Shown here: in pieces, positions 34,023 to 47,774 of the stretch
Layout: each line of letters begins with the position of its first letter
How positions within the stretch are numbered: position 1 is the first letter of the stretch
Source: Zingiber officinale
Taxonomy: Eukaryota > Streptophyta > Magnoliopsida > Zingiberales > Zingiberaceae
DNA length: 64,000 bases
Reading direction: 5' to 3'
Assembly (NCBI RefSeq): GCF_018446385.1
Contig: NC_056002.1
Span: forward strand, 5,071,474 to 5,135,473
Made by a program: the position numbers and the translations under genes
Notes under the pieces: model-generated
The model's input: only the letters and a program-made list of their open reading frames with translations
The model's database searches: none
What the model was told of the DNA's origin: nothing

Positions 34023-34862
34023 TCATCGGAATAAGAGCAGCGTGGGCTTGGCAGAAGTGGAGTAGTCTTCATGATCAAGCGCTTGAGCACTGCCATTGAT
34101 CATCGATTCATCAGGTATTCTTCCTGGTCTCTTCTGGTCCCAACCCATGGAGATTGTAAGGTCAAGGTTGAGATCAGGCACACCGTTACTGCACTGATCC
34201 GCTTCCTCATAATTTGTCACTACCACCGTGCTACCCGCCGTGTCATCGCCATCGTTCGACCTCTCCCACGCCGTCCGGTGGCGCCGCGCCAGCGTCGACA
34301 TCCCCCGTTGGCGGTCAGGGTCAATGCCCATCCCTCTCAGCTTCTTCCTCAGATGCGAGTTCCAATAGTTCTTCACCTCGTTGTCCGTCCTCCCTGGCAA
34401 CCTCCCAGCTATCAACGACCACCTAATTATAATTAATTAATTAATTAATTAAATTTCTATTAGGATTCTAATTAAATCTATTTTTAAGACAAGATACCGG
34501 TTCCCGAGTAATGCGTGGAGCTTGATGATGAGATCTTCTTCGTCCTCCTGGAAGTTCCCCCGCTTGACGTCTGGCCGAAGGTAGTTGATCCACCGCAGTC
34601 TGCAACTCTTGCCGCACCGAAGCAGTCCTGCAGCTCACAGTTAATTATATTATTAATTACTATTTAGGGGGACTAATCGGTTGATTAATTTAGCAATAAC
34701 TCAAATCAATTAATATAATTATAAACCTGCGGCCTTAGGGAGTGAGCGCCAGGAGACTTCGCCATGGAGGGCGATGTAGTCGATCAGCTTCTGGTCCTCC
34801 TCCTTCGACCAGGCTCCCCTGTTGGTTGCTTGCTTATCGACATCGCGGCAAGGATTCCTCAT
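34023..34862 (-). CDS. R2R3-MYB transcriptional repressor, subgroup-4 type
   Basis: Three exons: 34,862-34,727, 34,627-34,498 (130 bp, the usual length of the second R2R3-MYB exon) and 34,422-34,023, giving 221 aa. R2 (about residues 15-65) has W18, W38 and W58. R3 (about 68-117) has F71, W90 and W109. Residues 77-96 ([20 protein letters not shown]) match the bHLH-interaction motif [DE]Lx2[RK]x3Lx6Lx3R. GIDP follows R3, and [10 protein letters not shown] (171-180) is an EAR repression motif as in the MYB3/4/7/32 group. Family members repress phenylpropanoid and flavonoid genes in the nucleus; that role is inferred. The protein is shorter than most relatives and lacks the zinc-finger-like C-terminal motif some have. 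All splice borders are GT/AG. The upstream ATG at 34,867 meets a stop at once, so 34,862 is the start. Confidence 0.93.
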
Positions 34863-34925
34863 CTCATGCAGAAAATTAAAAGGAGCTAGATACAGAGATT
34901 GGGATAGATAAAGTGGGGGCGATAA

Positions 34926-34936
34926 GATATATATAC
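34926..34936 (-). promoter_or_regulatory. Likely TATA box of the MYB gene
   Basis: The minus strand has GGTATATATATC about 65-75 bases before the start codon. It is kept in both deleted copies (about 24,668 and 32,150). It predicts a 5' leader of only about 40 bases. Confidence 0.55.
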
Positions 34937-35229
34937 CAACTCGATCGAGGGGAGTTGGACTGGTGGTTTTACAAACGAGGAGAGGTTTGACTTCTTGTTA
35001 GTTGCGACTGAGAGAAACTGAAGGGAATGAAAAGTCTTCCGGCTTGCATGCGGATCTTGCACTCTTCGCTCTCGCAGGGCAGATTGCGGACCTAGCTAGC
35101 ACATGCATGCCTGCGGCAGGCTGACTGATAGATTTGCATACGTGCGTGTTGCAAGCGGATGGTCGTAGCAGCTGCCGACCCACACCACAATTAATATGTA
35201 TGTTCTGACCCAGGACTTCCAATATCCAA

Positions 35230-36030
35230 AGTAGTTTGATATATTTTCATATATATTCGTGAGGAAATCTAGTCTTTTCTTTTTGTCGTTGACCTTAATT
35301 TGTCCACGCCATTTAGATAATTAGGTGTAAGTAAGTAGTTGTGGATCGAGTACAGTTAATTATTTGATTATCTAAAAAGCCACTATAGATTGTCCTCCCT
35401 ATTTGGGGATAAAAGTCATCAGACATTTTATTTCATCCTTCATTTTGTAAGTTGTTTTTTTTTATGATTAATTATTCTTAAAGTTTTTAGATCGTTCGTA
35501 AAAAAGCGCTCGATCTTCAATTTATTAATATTGTTAAGTGATTTAAGGAAATAATTATAGGGTAAACGTGTGACATTATTTTAAAATTCAACAAAAAAAC
35601 CAAAAATTTGCAATTAATCTGCTAAATAAAATTACAATATATAACTATGTATATATTAAACATCTACTTTCCATGTGTGTGTGTTTTTTTTTTTTCAAAT
35701 GCTCCTCTTTAAATGTGCGTTTCTTTTAAATGCATCTATATATATCTATATACATATACTATTTTTTTTTTAACATACTATTTCGACCAATTTAATTTTA
35801 CAAAAATTTTCTATTAGAGGATAAATCTTAAATATATCACAGATAAAATTTAAATCTTTAATATCTTAATTATTCATTAGAAGATTTAATCATCACATCA
35901 TTATCTTAGAATATTGATCATCTGATCGACCGTCTGATCGTTCCACAATAATTATGCATGATTAATCATTTGCTTACTTATAAATTATATAATTTATAAA
36001 TATTTTTCTTACTCATATCCAACTACCTCT
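35230..36030. other. Intergenic DNA between MYB promoter and AAR2
   Basis: AT-rich sequence with no exon, RNA gene or strong repeat that I can support. Confidence 0.5.
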
Positions 36031-36033
36031 TTC

Positions 36034-36242
36034 TAGTTCGGATCTTTTGTCTCCATTTTCCTCTGTCCTCGCGTCTCATTGTCGATCGGACGGATCAGAT
36101 TAAATCTTAAAATATCATTGCACATCACGAGGATACTGTACATATTTTAAAAATGTCATGATGTCTTGAAATTTAATCTGATCCATCCGATCGATAATAA
36201 AACACGGAAATAAAAAAAAATAGGGACAGAGGATCCAAACTA
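36034..36242. mobile_element. Mutator-like MITE with long terminal repeats, 209 bp
   Basis: The terminal repeats are about 70 bp: TAGTTCGGATCTTTTGTCTC... and, from the right inward, TAGTTTGGATCCTCTGTCCC.... The inner ends GATCGGACGGATCAGATTAA and ATTTAATCTGATCCATCCGA are also paired. The flanks ACCTCTTTC / ACCTCTTCC give a 9-bp target duplication, as expected for Mutator-like elements. It lies about 330 bases before the AAR2 start. Confidence 0.8.
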
Positions 36243-36574
36243 ACCTCTTCCCTACCATGCATGTACAATTTTACTGGTCGTTGAACTCCACGACTTTTCC
36301 TGAAGAACAGTCAAGCCCTTCTTCAGGAAAATAAGTGCATAGCGTTATTTTTATGTTTTTTCCTCGAAATTGTTTGGGCTCGTGATTAATAAACAGAAAT
36401 ACGTGGATGGAGGTGCAATAAACGAAACTTACTGCACGTAAATTGTCAAATCCTCAACCAGTCCAGAAACTTCGCGACTGCGCCGCCGCGCGACCGGAGC
36501 GGACAAGCCAAGTGGTCGCTCACCTCCTTTTCTTCTTGGCACTCCGTTGCTCCTCGTCCCTCTTTCCGCTACGG

Positions 36575-39500
36575 ATGGATCAGGAAACCGCTCTCGATCT
36601 CGTGAAGAAGGGCTCGACTGTTCTCCTGCTCGATGTCCCGCAGTTCACCCTCCTCGGTATCGACACCCAGGTCTCCACCTCTCCCTCCTGCCATTTTTCT
36701 TTAATACAAGCTCAATCTTGTATCCTTGATTCAGAAAGCGCTAGGAATGTTTGTTTCTTCTTCTTCAGTTCAAACTCCCTTGAAATCTTTTTTTCTTTCG
36801 CAAGAATTTCCGTGGTTTCGCATAGGAACTTCGTCAGTAGAATGAAAGAGATGGGACCTTTTAGGGTTTTCAAGTATTAAACCACAAACATCAGCATCGC
36901 CGCAATTTTGTGGATGATTTTTCGGACACAAGCTGCATTATGTTTAAGTTTATCATTGCCTCTTCAAGTTTGAAACTTACATTAGTTAGGGCCTTCTGTA
37001 AGATAATTTGTGGGTGTTATTGGTTATTTTGTCTATTTATAGCGTATAAACATTTGAGTCTTTCAGTAACTAGATATTTGCTTTTGTTCTGGGTGATTGC
37101 TTCGTGTCTAACAAATGCAGACGGCAAATGCACTTAGTATGATTTTGAACAAAGAAATGATGGAAAGAATATCCTATCTTCTCAATTTTTATGAGACCTT
37201 TCTTCTTCTCAACTTTTTGATCTAGCTATCTTGATTTATCCATGGCTCATTCTTCTAGATGTTCTCCGTGGGGCCAATGTTTAAGGGTATCAAGATGATC
37301 CCACCAGGGATCCACTTTATCTACTATAGTTCCTCAAACAAGTAAGACAATTTCTAAGCATTTTCATTATTTGCAATAATTGTTTAGTTAGGTTTTTGTT
37401 ATTTACACCCATCTTTATTGTAATAGTAATGTTACTATAACTACCCACCAAAGGTTAGCATCCCAAAAGGATGAATGGATAATTCAAAGAGATTAGACAA
37501 CACAAAAACATATCCTTTGATAATTTGATTAGTCAAGATAAAATTTCATAAAAGCTTTTATTATACAGTATAGATGAAAAGCCTTTATATTATCTAAATT
37601 GTTTCAAAACTTTATTACTATCACAAGAACTGCAATAAAATTGACTAGTTGATGTATCATTATAGTATGGGTGCTTTCATACTTAGATTCTAAACTTAAA
37701 TTACGACAAAAATGTTTAAATAAACTCTATCTTTCTAAACGCCTACAGATCTGTTCGAAACATAATCTTTGATTGCATGGTATGTGAGCATGTGGATACT
37801 TCTTGGACATTACATAAACTGTCCTGCAAAATATTGATATTCTTTTGTTGGCAATTACCTACTCGCCAACTATACCTCATAGGGCATCGTGATCATATTT
37901 TTGGTTAAGCTTGTGCTGTTATTGTACTTCCAGATATGCATGAATCAGTACACAAGATTTGGAATGTTATTTGAGACATAACACTTATAGTATTTATTGT
38001 TGTTCGTGTAGGGAAGGCAATGAATTTTCTCCAATGGTCGGCTTCTTCATTAGTACAAGATCAGCCGAGGTTATCATTTAATATCTTTTAGCTATAGTTT
38101 TTATTGCATAAGTTGTAGTCTTTGTACCCAATATACTTGACTGATAAGAAGTTATGATTCCCACAGGTGGTTGTTCGCAAGTGGAACCCTTCAGAAGAGC
38201 GGTTGGTCCAAATTTCTGAAGAAGAGGTTTCCATGCATGATTATCACTCTTATATGATAGTTACATAATTCTACATCACTTTATTGAAGGCAATTTATAA
38301 CTAATAATAAACATGAATCTCATGTGACAGTTCAATAAATGATAATACAGATAATCTGTATGGGGCATTAGATTCCAATTGTGTTGTCTTTGCTTACCTT
38401 ACAGTTCATCAGAACCTTTGAAGGAAATGGACCAACTCAATGCAGACCTCATTAAAATACTTGTCAAAAACATGAAATAACGCTCTCTATCTTGTTAAAT
38501 TCTACATTTTTCCTCCTCATCAGCAAGATTAGGTTTCTCCATGTCTATCCACAATCTCTCATTAACATCAATCTTGTTTCTCCTTGAGCCTCTATCTCCC
38601 TGAAGAATTAGTTCACATGCAAAAGAAGATGAAGAAAAGTCGAGACCACAAAATCCTGTCTGAAATTTGGGAATGTTGTAGCAAGCAAACTTCTCAGCTT
38701 TCAATATGCTTGATGGGACCGGATTGGTATTCTTCTTGTTGTTCTCTAGGCTTACATTGTTCTTATATGTAATCCATCTAATAGAAAATTGTAGATCTTG
38801 TAGAAGTTTGAATTTTATATTGGAGAAGCAACTATGTGGAAATCTACAGCAATCTGGAGCAATCCGAATGTTGTCTCACATTCTGTCATGACCAGAAATT
38901 ATTTCTGTTATTGCTTTGCAAGCTAAGTAGTGTAAACGTCAGAGTGCATGGATTGACTTATAACTTGGCATGTAGCTTTTGCCAACTTGTTCATTATCTT
39001 ATGCAAAGTAGAATGAGCTATTTGCAAAGGAAGTTAACATATAACTTAATTTTTGTCTAGGAAGGCAGGTACTCTGAAGGAGTTAGATGCTTGGAGTTTG
39101 ATTCTCATCTTGGTCCTTATGTTTTAAATCAATATGGGGAGTGGAAACAGCTTTCTAATTACATCACTGAGAGTACTATTGAGAAAATTGGTAACTTGAT
39201 ATGTTATCTACTTTCTCAGAAAAAGTGTTCTTTCAATAGTTGTACTTGTGGCATATTAGTTTAATCTGTTTACCTTTCTTTTTGTCCTCTTTCTAGTAAT
39301 AGCTGCAAGGTTGAAAATTTTTATGATGATACTGATTTTGTCTTAGAACAGTATGGTATTCATGTCAATCCATGTCAAGATGTGGTTCCACACACATCAT
39401 ATCATGTCAATGTAATTTATTTACTTCAATGTGTTCCCTTTTTTTTTTTTTTTAAAGAAATCAGCATTTGTATCAATATTCATTAACTGCTTTCTGATCT

Positions 39501-42500
39501 TTGTCAACTTTATGTTTTTGCTTATTTGGGTGTATTTCCTCATTTTTCTTCAGGAGCAACATGTGTATGTATTATTGTTTGCCAACTAATTTTTACCTTA
39601 CACTCGTTGATTGTCTCCTCTCCTACCTAGTGACATCCTCAATGCAATGCCTCCTTAGTTCAACTTGTCATTTTTGTCTTTGTAACACAGACTGGTGCTA
39701 AACTAATAAAAAATTCAGGATCATCATATTTTAGATTTTTTTAATGTCTTCTTAAGGGTAGCTATATCTAATTTATGTAGATCTGGTTAAATGATATCCG
39801 AATTTAAATTTGTACTAGAATGTGGTGCTAACCTTGGAGAAGCAAATAAAAATATCTATGTACTAGGAGAAAGAGGAACATATCTGATTAAGTCAAAATA
39901 AAGATGTATAGGATCAATTACGTACTTTGTGACATGAGATATTGCATAACTTTGAAAACCATTTTTTTAAAAAATAAATTCTGAAGGAAAATAATAACTT
40001 GGTGGAGCATCCAATAGAACATCAATAAAACATCAATGGTATCATTGCTCTATTCTCTGGTATTATGTTTAGCTTATGAATCATGATTCTCTTTTAGGAT
40101 CATAGTAGTTGGTCTAATAGCTACTACCATTGGAGTCAATCTTGCCTACTATTGTCTGGATAATACCTTATTTTGATACAAATGACTAATGATGATATTT
40201 GGGACAAATATAATTTGATAATGATGTCAAACCATCCTGTGATATGGAGATCTAATTCCTGTCATGCGTATTAAAGTAAAAAAGATGAAATTCTTTTCTC
40301 ATTCTGAACTTTCTAATTATGGCATGCTTTCTTCTAACATCTCTCTATGGTGTATTTTCATTGCTCTTCTTCTCAGTCACAAATGTTGGCCTTAGCTGTA
40401 ATGTGGAATTGTGGATTAATAAATTTTTAATAATCTGTTATTCTAATCTAATGGAGGAATGTGGCCTTCAGTATCAGGATATCACCAGAATTCATGGATT
40501 GAATTGTTGAAGTGATCTATACATCAATAATATTATTTTGATATTTTCACCATACATGAATTTTGAGATAATAAAAGCTTGAGCAATTTTTATATTATGT
40601 AGAAATTTTGTTGAATGTTCTTACAATGCTTTAGCTCCCTATTTCCTTGTTTCCTTTTCATATTCTTAACATAGATTATGAAACTTCTTGCTCCTCCACC
40701 CATATCCTTCTGTTTTCATATTTTTATTTTCTGCATCTTCCTTGTTTACTTTTATATTGCTAAACTATGGTAGTTGTGCTCTTTGATACCTCAAGTTATC
40801 CTAATTTTCAAGCGGATTTGCAGAGCCCATTGGTGGAGATATTACAATAGCCTATGAGTCTGGATTAATTGAAGTTCCTAAAACTGCCATGGAGAAACAA
40901 TTGATTGAGCAACTAAAGAGCAATACGTTTTCAAAATTAGAAAGAGAGGAACATTACAAACATGGATGCTACTACACGCCTATTCCCAATTCTGTCAATC
41001 ACAAGGGCATCTCTGCCGAGGAACTTACAGCAATTAACCTTGATAAAGTAATCATCATTTCATATGTTGCCATTTCATACTATAAGGGGCAACTGATATA
41101 CATCTTTTTCTGAAATCTGAAGCTCTTGTGTAACTTTGCATCTTCCAGAAGAAGATTAAAATGAATACGACAACAATAAGCCATACACCAACTAATTGTT
41201 GTTGGCTACATGAATTTCTGTCATTAAGATCCATGTCTATGCTGCTTTTTTAATTCTCCTAATTATACTGAGATCATCGGCTATAGTTAATATATAATAA
41301 AATGTTCTTTTGAAACTTTATGATTTTAATATGGTAGTATAAGATTTTAGTTGAAGGGGAGTTTTGGCACAACGGTAAAGTTGTTGCCATGTGACAAAGT
41401 CATTGGTTTGAGTCAAGAAAACAACCTCTTGCAATAGAGAGTAGGGTTGTGTACAATATACCCAATGTGGTCCGACACTTTCTCAGGACGTCTCATTGGA
41501 AGGAGCTTCATGCATTGGACTGCCATTTAGTATAAAATTTTAGTTCTGCATCTTCTCTTTTTGATGGCGATGTAAATCAAATACTGGAAAGGGAAATGGA
41601 GTTTCCTTACCAGTAAACAATAATTGTACAGTGCCTAGCTTTTCCTGAATTTTTAGTAGAGTCCATGACAAAAAAAATAGAAAAAAAACATTTTTAATAT
41701 AAACAGGAGCAAGCTCATTTCTAGCAGACTATAATATTTCTACATAAACCTACATCAGATTTTAATTCAATAATCCATTTTTCTGGTGTTATTATGTACT
41801 TCCTGTACAATTTTTGTCTTAATTGTTTAGTGTTACCATTTCAGACAAAGTTGCTGGAAAAGATATTGATCAAAGATTATGGAGGTGAAGAAGATTCACT
41901 CTTGGGGGAGCTACAATTTTCTTTTGTTGCCTTTATGGTATATCCATCTGTACATCATTTCTAAATTTAGAGCATTTTTATTTGTCAAAATTATCTTGCA
42001 GATGGGACAATCACTAGAAGCCTTTAAACAGTGGAAGTCTTTTGTTATCCTTCTATTCAGCTGCATAGAAGCAGTAAGTTCAAAATTTTCATTCTTCAAG
42101 TAGCTTACTGATGATGTAAAAGTAGAGAATCTCACTAAACTGTGTATTTGCTTGTTGATCTTTCTTTGATTTCCTGTTTTTGTGTTAAATATGTAGTTTG
42201 TGAAACATCCATGTTACTCTTGTACTGGCATAAGCTGTTGGTTGCAATGACATATTGGCCTATTTTGATCAATTAGAGAATGAAATCACCACAATAAAAA
42301 TGTGCGCAAAAGGAGCTAGCTGTAGAGTTGTTTCTTATTACATTGGTTAATCGAGAAAAGTACATGCCAATAGTTTTTATTCATCTTTTCTAGCAATAAT
42401 CTTTCCCTGTTATTATTTTTAGCAAACCTCTTTACCCTTGATTTAATTGTGCCCTCATAGTTATCCTGGAGGGTTTGTTGGTTGCCTTAATTTCAGTATG

Positions 42501-44254
42501 TGATCACCGCTCTACCCCATCTTGTTATTGATGCCAAAAGATTAACTTTATAATTTATTATATACTTGTGCTCAGGTGAGAAATTTTAAGCTGATTTTAT
42601 TTATTTAAAAATGGTTGCGATACATGTGTTTTAATGATGTTTGAGTGATCTATCCTATCAGTTGAACTGGAACATCACACTTCTTGTCCTATTTCATGCA
42701 GCCACTTAAGACAAGAACTCGTTTGTTCTCCAAGGTAAACTTTTAATGGATTCATAAGTTAACCACTGCTATGTTTCTTTGCTTAAATTGTCACATTCAA
42801 TTTTTTAAAAGTAAACATGTCTTGAATTGCCTGTTTGACTATTGTTATTCCGTTGTTGTGTTAGTACAAGTTTTTTTCCCCCTTCTGTAAGTGATATAGT
42901 TTGATTATGTTGGTACAGAATCTTAAGAAACTAAAGAGAAATAGTAAGATAATGCATGTACGATCATGATACATGGCTCCACTTTGTGCTTCTCCTACTG
43001 ACTGCACTGACCATACATATCTTTCCAGAGAAGTACCAAACAGTATATTCATTATTTATGCTAATATTCAACTGATTTTTTGTTTAATGATGTGGGGTGG
43101 AACAGCTTGGTAGCGTGACTTGGTTCTAGTCTTGAGCAGTACTATATCAGTATTTGCAAATCTTGGTTAGACAAATCTCCTTATTGTTTAACATATTAGA
43201 TTGTTTTTTTGGTGTTGGATAATATTATGAAAGGAGCATCTAGAGATCGTTCCTTGAAATTAGAGAAAGCTTCTTAGAGAAGGCTTCTTCATAGTTATAA
43301 TGCTAAAATCCTATTTGTCATGCCAAAATAAAGTTGGTTAGTATTTGCATGTCACATCTCGTTACTCTTTAATTCCTTGAAAATTGCTCATTTGAGCTTC
43401 AGTTTTGGGTCAGACTGACTGCTAAATAGACAAAATAACCTAACAAACAAAAAGCAGCGCAATCTCTTTTTTTTGGCCTTTGGTATTTGACAATCTATGT
43501 TTTTCTCGTTCTTCTCATATGGTTTGGAAAGTGTTAAATGCAGTTTATCAAAGTTATCTTCCACCAACTGAACCATGGATTTCAGAGAAATAAAAATCAT
43601 TCAAACAATACGGGAAAGGAAATATCCCTTTTCTTGGACGAGGCATGGTTCTCCAAGGAAATTTTCTTATTTCGCCTTTGCAAGGTAGTCCAAGGAAATT
43701 TTCATTATTTTAGTTCACTGAGCACCAGAATATCAATTATATGATATGTGATATCTCCATTGGAACATGAACATGCAATGATTTATTTTCATGATTCTAC
43801 TCAAAATAAGCATAGGATGATTCATCGACAGGATTCCTGCCAACATTTGGAATTACTCACTCATCCCGCTTTCATTTTTTTGAACCTCAATTAGATTTAT
43901 AGTTGACGGTCATCTGAAAATTTCAGGATTTCTTCCCGTTGGTATTGGATTCTTCAGTTGTTGATGGTGACTTGCCCTATTGGGTTCGAACTCTTTCTTC
44001 TCGTGTATAAGATCAACATCAGTCTTATCTTACTTTCCCCCTTATCTAAAGAGCTTTCATGCGGTTACTGTCTTTGCTAAGTGCAGACGAGAAAACTGAA
44101 GGTTCTACTTGAAACTGCACTTGGGTGGGATTTTGCAGATGACGAAGATGATGAGGTTCTTGTGCAACAAATATTTACCTCTTTTCAAAACTGGAAAAAA
44201 GTTGATCTATGTTCTCTTCCTCTTGCAGTTCTCCCCTGTAATTGTACCTTGTGA
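36575..44254 (+). CDS. AAR2: AAR2 family U5 snRNP assembly factor
   Basis: Twelve exons: 36,575-36,670; 37,259-37,341; 38,012-38,069; 38,167-38,226; 39,061-39,190; 40,824-41,047; 41,845-41,937; 42,002-42,073; 42,702-42,734; 43,544-43,684; 43,927-43,983; 44,087-44,254. They total 1,215 bases, 404 aa, with phases that fit throughout. Landmarks are LLLDVPQFTLLGIDTQ, MFKGIKMIPPGIHFIYYSSS, VVVRKWNPSEERL, LGPYVLNQYGEWKQLSNYIT, GELQFSFVAFMMGQSLEAF and DSSVVDGDLPYW. AAR2 binds Prp8 and holds it during U5 snRNP biogenesis (known from yeast and human). The length is normal for plant AAR2. The C-terminal tail after GWDFADDEDDE is not conserved with relatives I recall. Exon 11 could also read through to a nearby stop if its donor at 43,984 were skipped. 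No break in the frame. Confidence 0.93.
41353..41528 (+). mobile_element. Au-type SINE, 176 bp, in AAR2 intron 6
   Basis: It has GCACAACGGTAAAGTTGTTG, GGTTTGAGTCAAG, AACCTCTTGCA, TGTACAATATACCCAATGTG and a GCATTGGACTGCC end, the Au SINE order. A 17-bp target duplication AGTATAAGATTTTAGTT / AGTATAAAATTTTAGTT lies at 41,336-41,352 and 41,529-41,545. The pol III-type head is tRNA-derived. Confidence 0.9.
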
Positions 44255-47200
44255 CGAAGTGAATTAATCTCCTTCAAGTTGCATGATGATCTCCGAGGAG
44301 TCTCAGATTTGGCAAGTGTTTGTCTTCTGGAAATTGTTCCACCGTAAGCCTCAACTGTAGCTTGAGCTGTTTTGAACATCTTGAAACTGTTAGATCTTGA
44401 ATATTATGATTATTAAGTGACGTGTTATATTTCATTTGTTTTTGTTCATCCTCTCTTATTTCCCCTAAAAAAAATATTAAATAAAAGATACAAATAATGA
44501 TTGTATTTTTTATAATCTTTTTTCTGCGAGAGAAATATATACAAATTTGTTGTCATATAAGCTAAGGTAATATTTTCATTGATAAAATCATATAAATGTG
44601 TTGTTATTTACGCCCTGATCCTGAACTAAATGTTTTATTGAAAAAGTCATGAAATTCCAGGCCAACAATTTATTCGTCCTTTTCTCAAGCCTGAAAATTT
44701 ATGAGAGCAATAATTAACTTTCACCCACGAGTTTAATTATATTATACAAATAGTATATTTAATTAAGATAGCACCTCTTCGATAAGCCTTTGAAGGTTCG
44801 CCGCCGACAATCCCCCCGGTCCTGTGGCCCTCGCTGCCTTCTCCTTCCTCTCCACCGCCTTCCTCTTCATCTCCTTATCTTTCTCTCCTCCCATGAGCGC
44901 CCTTAAAATAAGAGGAATTTTGATGGTTGTCCAAGGAGTTGAATAATCAATTTTAATTTATTGAGCAATGTATTCTTAAGTTTTAACATTCAGATTATGT
45001 ATGATTCGTCAACCAGTTATTCTTAAGATGATCGGTTCAGTTTCATTAAATTTTTCTATCGACTACTAAAATAAATCGGGAAGTGTATATGATGGACAAC
45101 CCAGAAGCCCAGCATCTTTTGATTAAAATTTCTATAAATATATCATAATTGAGGATCGATCGTAAATATTTAGATAATAACCTAGATGTCCTACATCATA
45201 TCATAACTCCGGGGGCTTCATCAACTAGGCTAAAGTCACTTAAGAAATGATATTAATTTTAATCTATGATATTCAAACTTATTTAATAAGCTAATCAAAT
45301 TAAGTTAAGATAAATTAATCCAAAGGTAAATTAAGTTATCAAAATGATTGTTCAAATTTGGATTGATTTCTTTTATATGAGCTTGAGTTTAATTTGAGCT
45401 TGACTTAGAGTTTGATTTATTTAGATATTAACGAACTCTCAATTTAAGTTTGTTTAATTATTTGAAATTTTTTAATTTTAAACTTATTTGATTAATTAAT
45501 GAGTTTGATAATACAAAATTATTTATTTTAATTTTTTAGTAAGTTGATAAGAATTTTATTGATGAACGTTGTGCATGAACATTATTCACATGTTCATGAA
45601 TATTTTTTACGAACATTAACAAGCAGAATATATATGTGTTCAAGCTTGCTCGTTTAGTTAAATGAGTTGTTCAAGCATGTTCATTTAATTGATCTTGTGT
45701 ATATTGAACGAACATAAATATGCTCTTACCAAGTCAAACATTAAGTTTGTTCACAAATGTTCAATTCATTTATAGCCTTATACAAAAGATTACACAAAGG
45801 TTGCGAGTAGAATTAACGCTCTGAACCACACTCTAGGGTTCAGAATTCAGTAAATTAATGAGCCATATAGTAAAAGTTGTCGAATACTTAAATCACATAT
45901 GTAAGTTTTAAAATTATCAAATCATGTACCCAATTATATTTTCCCCCTACCAAATCATTGCTGATACTGTTCATCATCATAATGTCTTGAATTAATTGGT
46001 ACAATGTAGCAATAGATTAAAAATTTGATTTGTATTCAAAAAATTATTGCTCTCAATATGACGTATGAAAATGATATTTGAAGACATATATATAATTAGG
46101 AAAACTAGATAAATACATATCATTTGACTTTATGTTTTTTCGAGCTCTTTAGGTAAGTGTGAGCAAAAATTTGATAAAATCGAATTAACCGAACTGAATC
46201 GACTGAATTTTGAAATTCGGTTTGGTTAATTCGATTTTCGATTATTTTTTTTTTTGTAAAATTATGCATTCAACCAGTTCTCCTACTTATTTATGGTCTT
46301 AAACATCATTTTTATATGTAGAGCAATAAATTTTTAAACACAAATCAAAATTTTCAAACATATTAATATTTAAAAAAATATTACTCTTAATATTACGTAT
46401 GGAAATAATAATATGAATTGTATGTATGTTTCTAGTTTTCTTGATTATATTAATGCTCTCAAATATCATTTTCATACATCATATTCAGAACATTAATTTT
46501 TTTTTAACACGAATCAGATTTTTTTAATCAATTGTTATATTGCAACAATCGATTCATGACATTACTATACTGATAGTGTTCGAATCGTTTGATACACCGT
46601 AACAATTGATTCTAAGAGGCAAAAGTAGAATTGGATAAGTGATTTAATAATTTTAAAACTTATCTACGTGTTAGATATTTGACAACTTTAACTATGTGGT
46701 TAAGTAATTTACGAGAATTTACATAACTCCATAGTATTTCTTTAGTGATGTACATATCATGTGATGATAATTATTGATGAATATAACCAATTGGTTGGCA
46801 CAATTAGTATATACATTAGTGGTTATTTTGATAGATTTTAGGATCAATTTTAAATGGAGTCAAAATGACTCGCTAAATGCCTAACTTTTTTTTTTTATAT
46901 ACAAAAGGTTATTATGTTAGGATAAATTATCAACCGATATAAAATATTTAGTTAGATATCTAACCTCCTCTATATCTAACCTCCTCTTTTTATAATCTAA
47001 AAAGACGATGAATCTAAAAAGAGATCATAATTGTTGGATCATCGTTATGATCCGATCATAATTCTATGATGATCCAACCGTAATTTTATATGATTCATCC
47101 TTGATATAAAAAAACTATAGACTAGAGATTTGATCTCACTACGAAGTGGGGGTGCAACAACGAATCACTATTGTATTAATTATAAGTTAGCTTTCTAAAT

Positions 47201-47774
47201 TGTACGTAGATGCATCCTTATATGTGTGGGAAGGAAGGGATCTTCTTCGGATTGTCCATGCATATTAACATAAAATTATATAAAATATAAATTTTCTATG
47301 TTATTGCACCGTTATCAATTCTCAGATATTACTGCCTACATAAACGGCCCGTAATGCGCCGCGCAGCCGCAGCCGTAAGCTCGGAATTCGAGAATCAGTG
47401 AACGTGGCAACTCCGCCGCTCTCGGGCGTTGGGTCGGGCGGCAAATTCCGAATCCGACTCCGCCATAAAGGCAAAAAGCTGGAACGTACCCATGTGAACC
47501 CCCCAATTGGATGACAGCGACATGGGTCAAAGTTCAGGCAACGGCGATTTCGTCACTGGCGGAGAAAAAGAATTAAAACGGATTTAATGTGATTTAGAGT
47601 CACATTATTACTTTTTATTATCTGGTCGGTTTGTATTTTAATTAGGAAGGAAGTGAATAAATAAAAGATAACGAGATCGGAGAGGCGGAGAAACAAAAGG
47701 GCGAGATCGAAGGAGCTATTTCCCATTAAAGGAAAGAAAAAGGGCAGGCGGCAGCGGGGGAGAGGCCGGGGGCG
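44255..47774. other. Intergenic DNA between AAR2 and 14-3-3
   Basis: AT-rich and without a credible gene. About 45,560-45,790 has repeated words such as TGTTCATGAA, GTTCATTTAATTG and CAAATGTTCAATTC, which suggests a worn non-autonomous transposon. 46,150-46,255 starts TAGGTAAGTGTGAGCAAA and holds CGAATTAACCGAA, a worn relative of the hAT MITE at 1,458. The last 0.4 kb before 47,775 is richer in GC and likely holds the 14-3-3 promoter and leader. Confidence 0.5.

Noticed and set aside
43984-44010. AAR2 ending in exon 11 (reading VRTLSSRV and a stop)
   Set aside because: A GT donor at 43,984 and exon 12 restore the conserved TRKLKVLLETALGWDF segment known from the family, so the 12-exon model is better.
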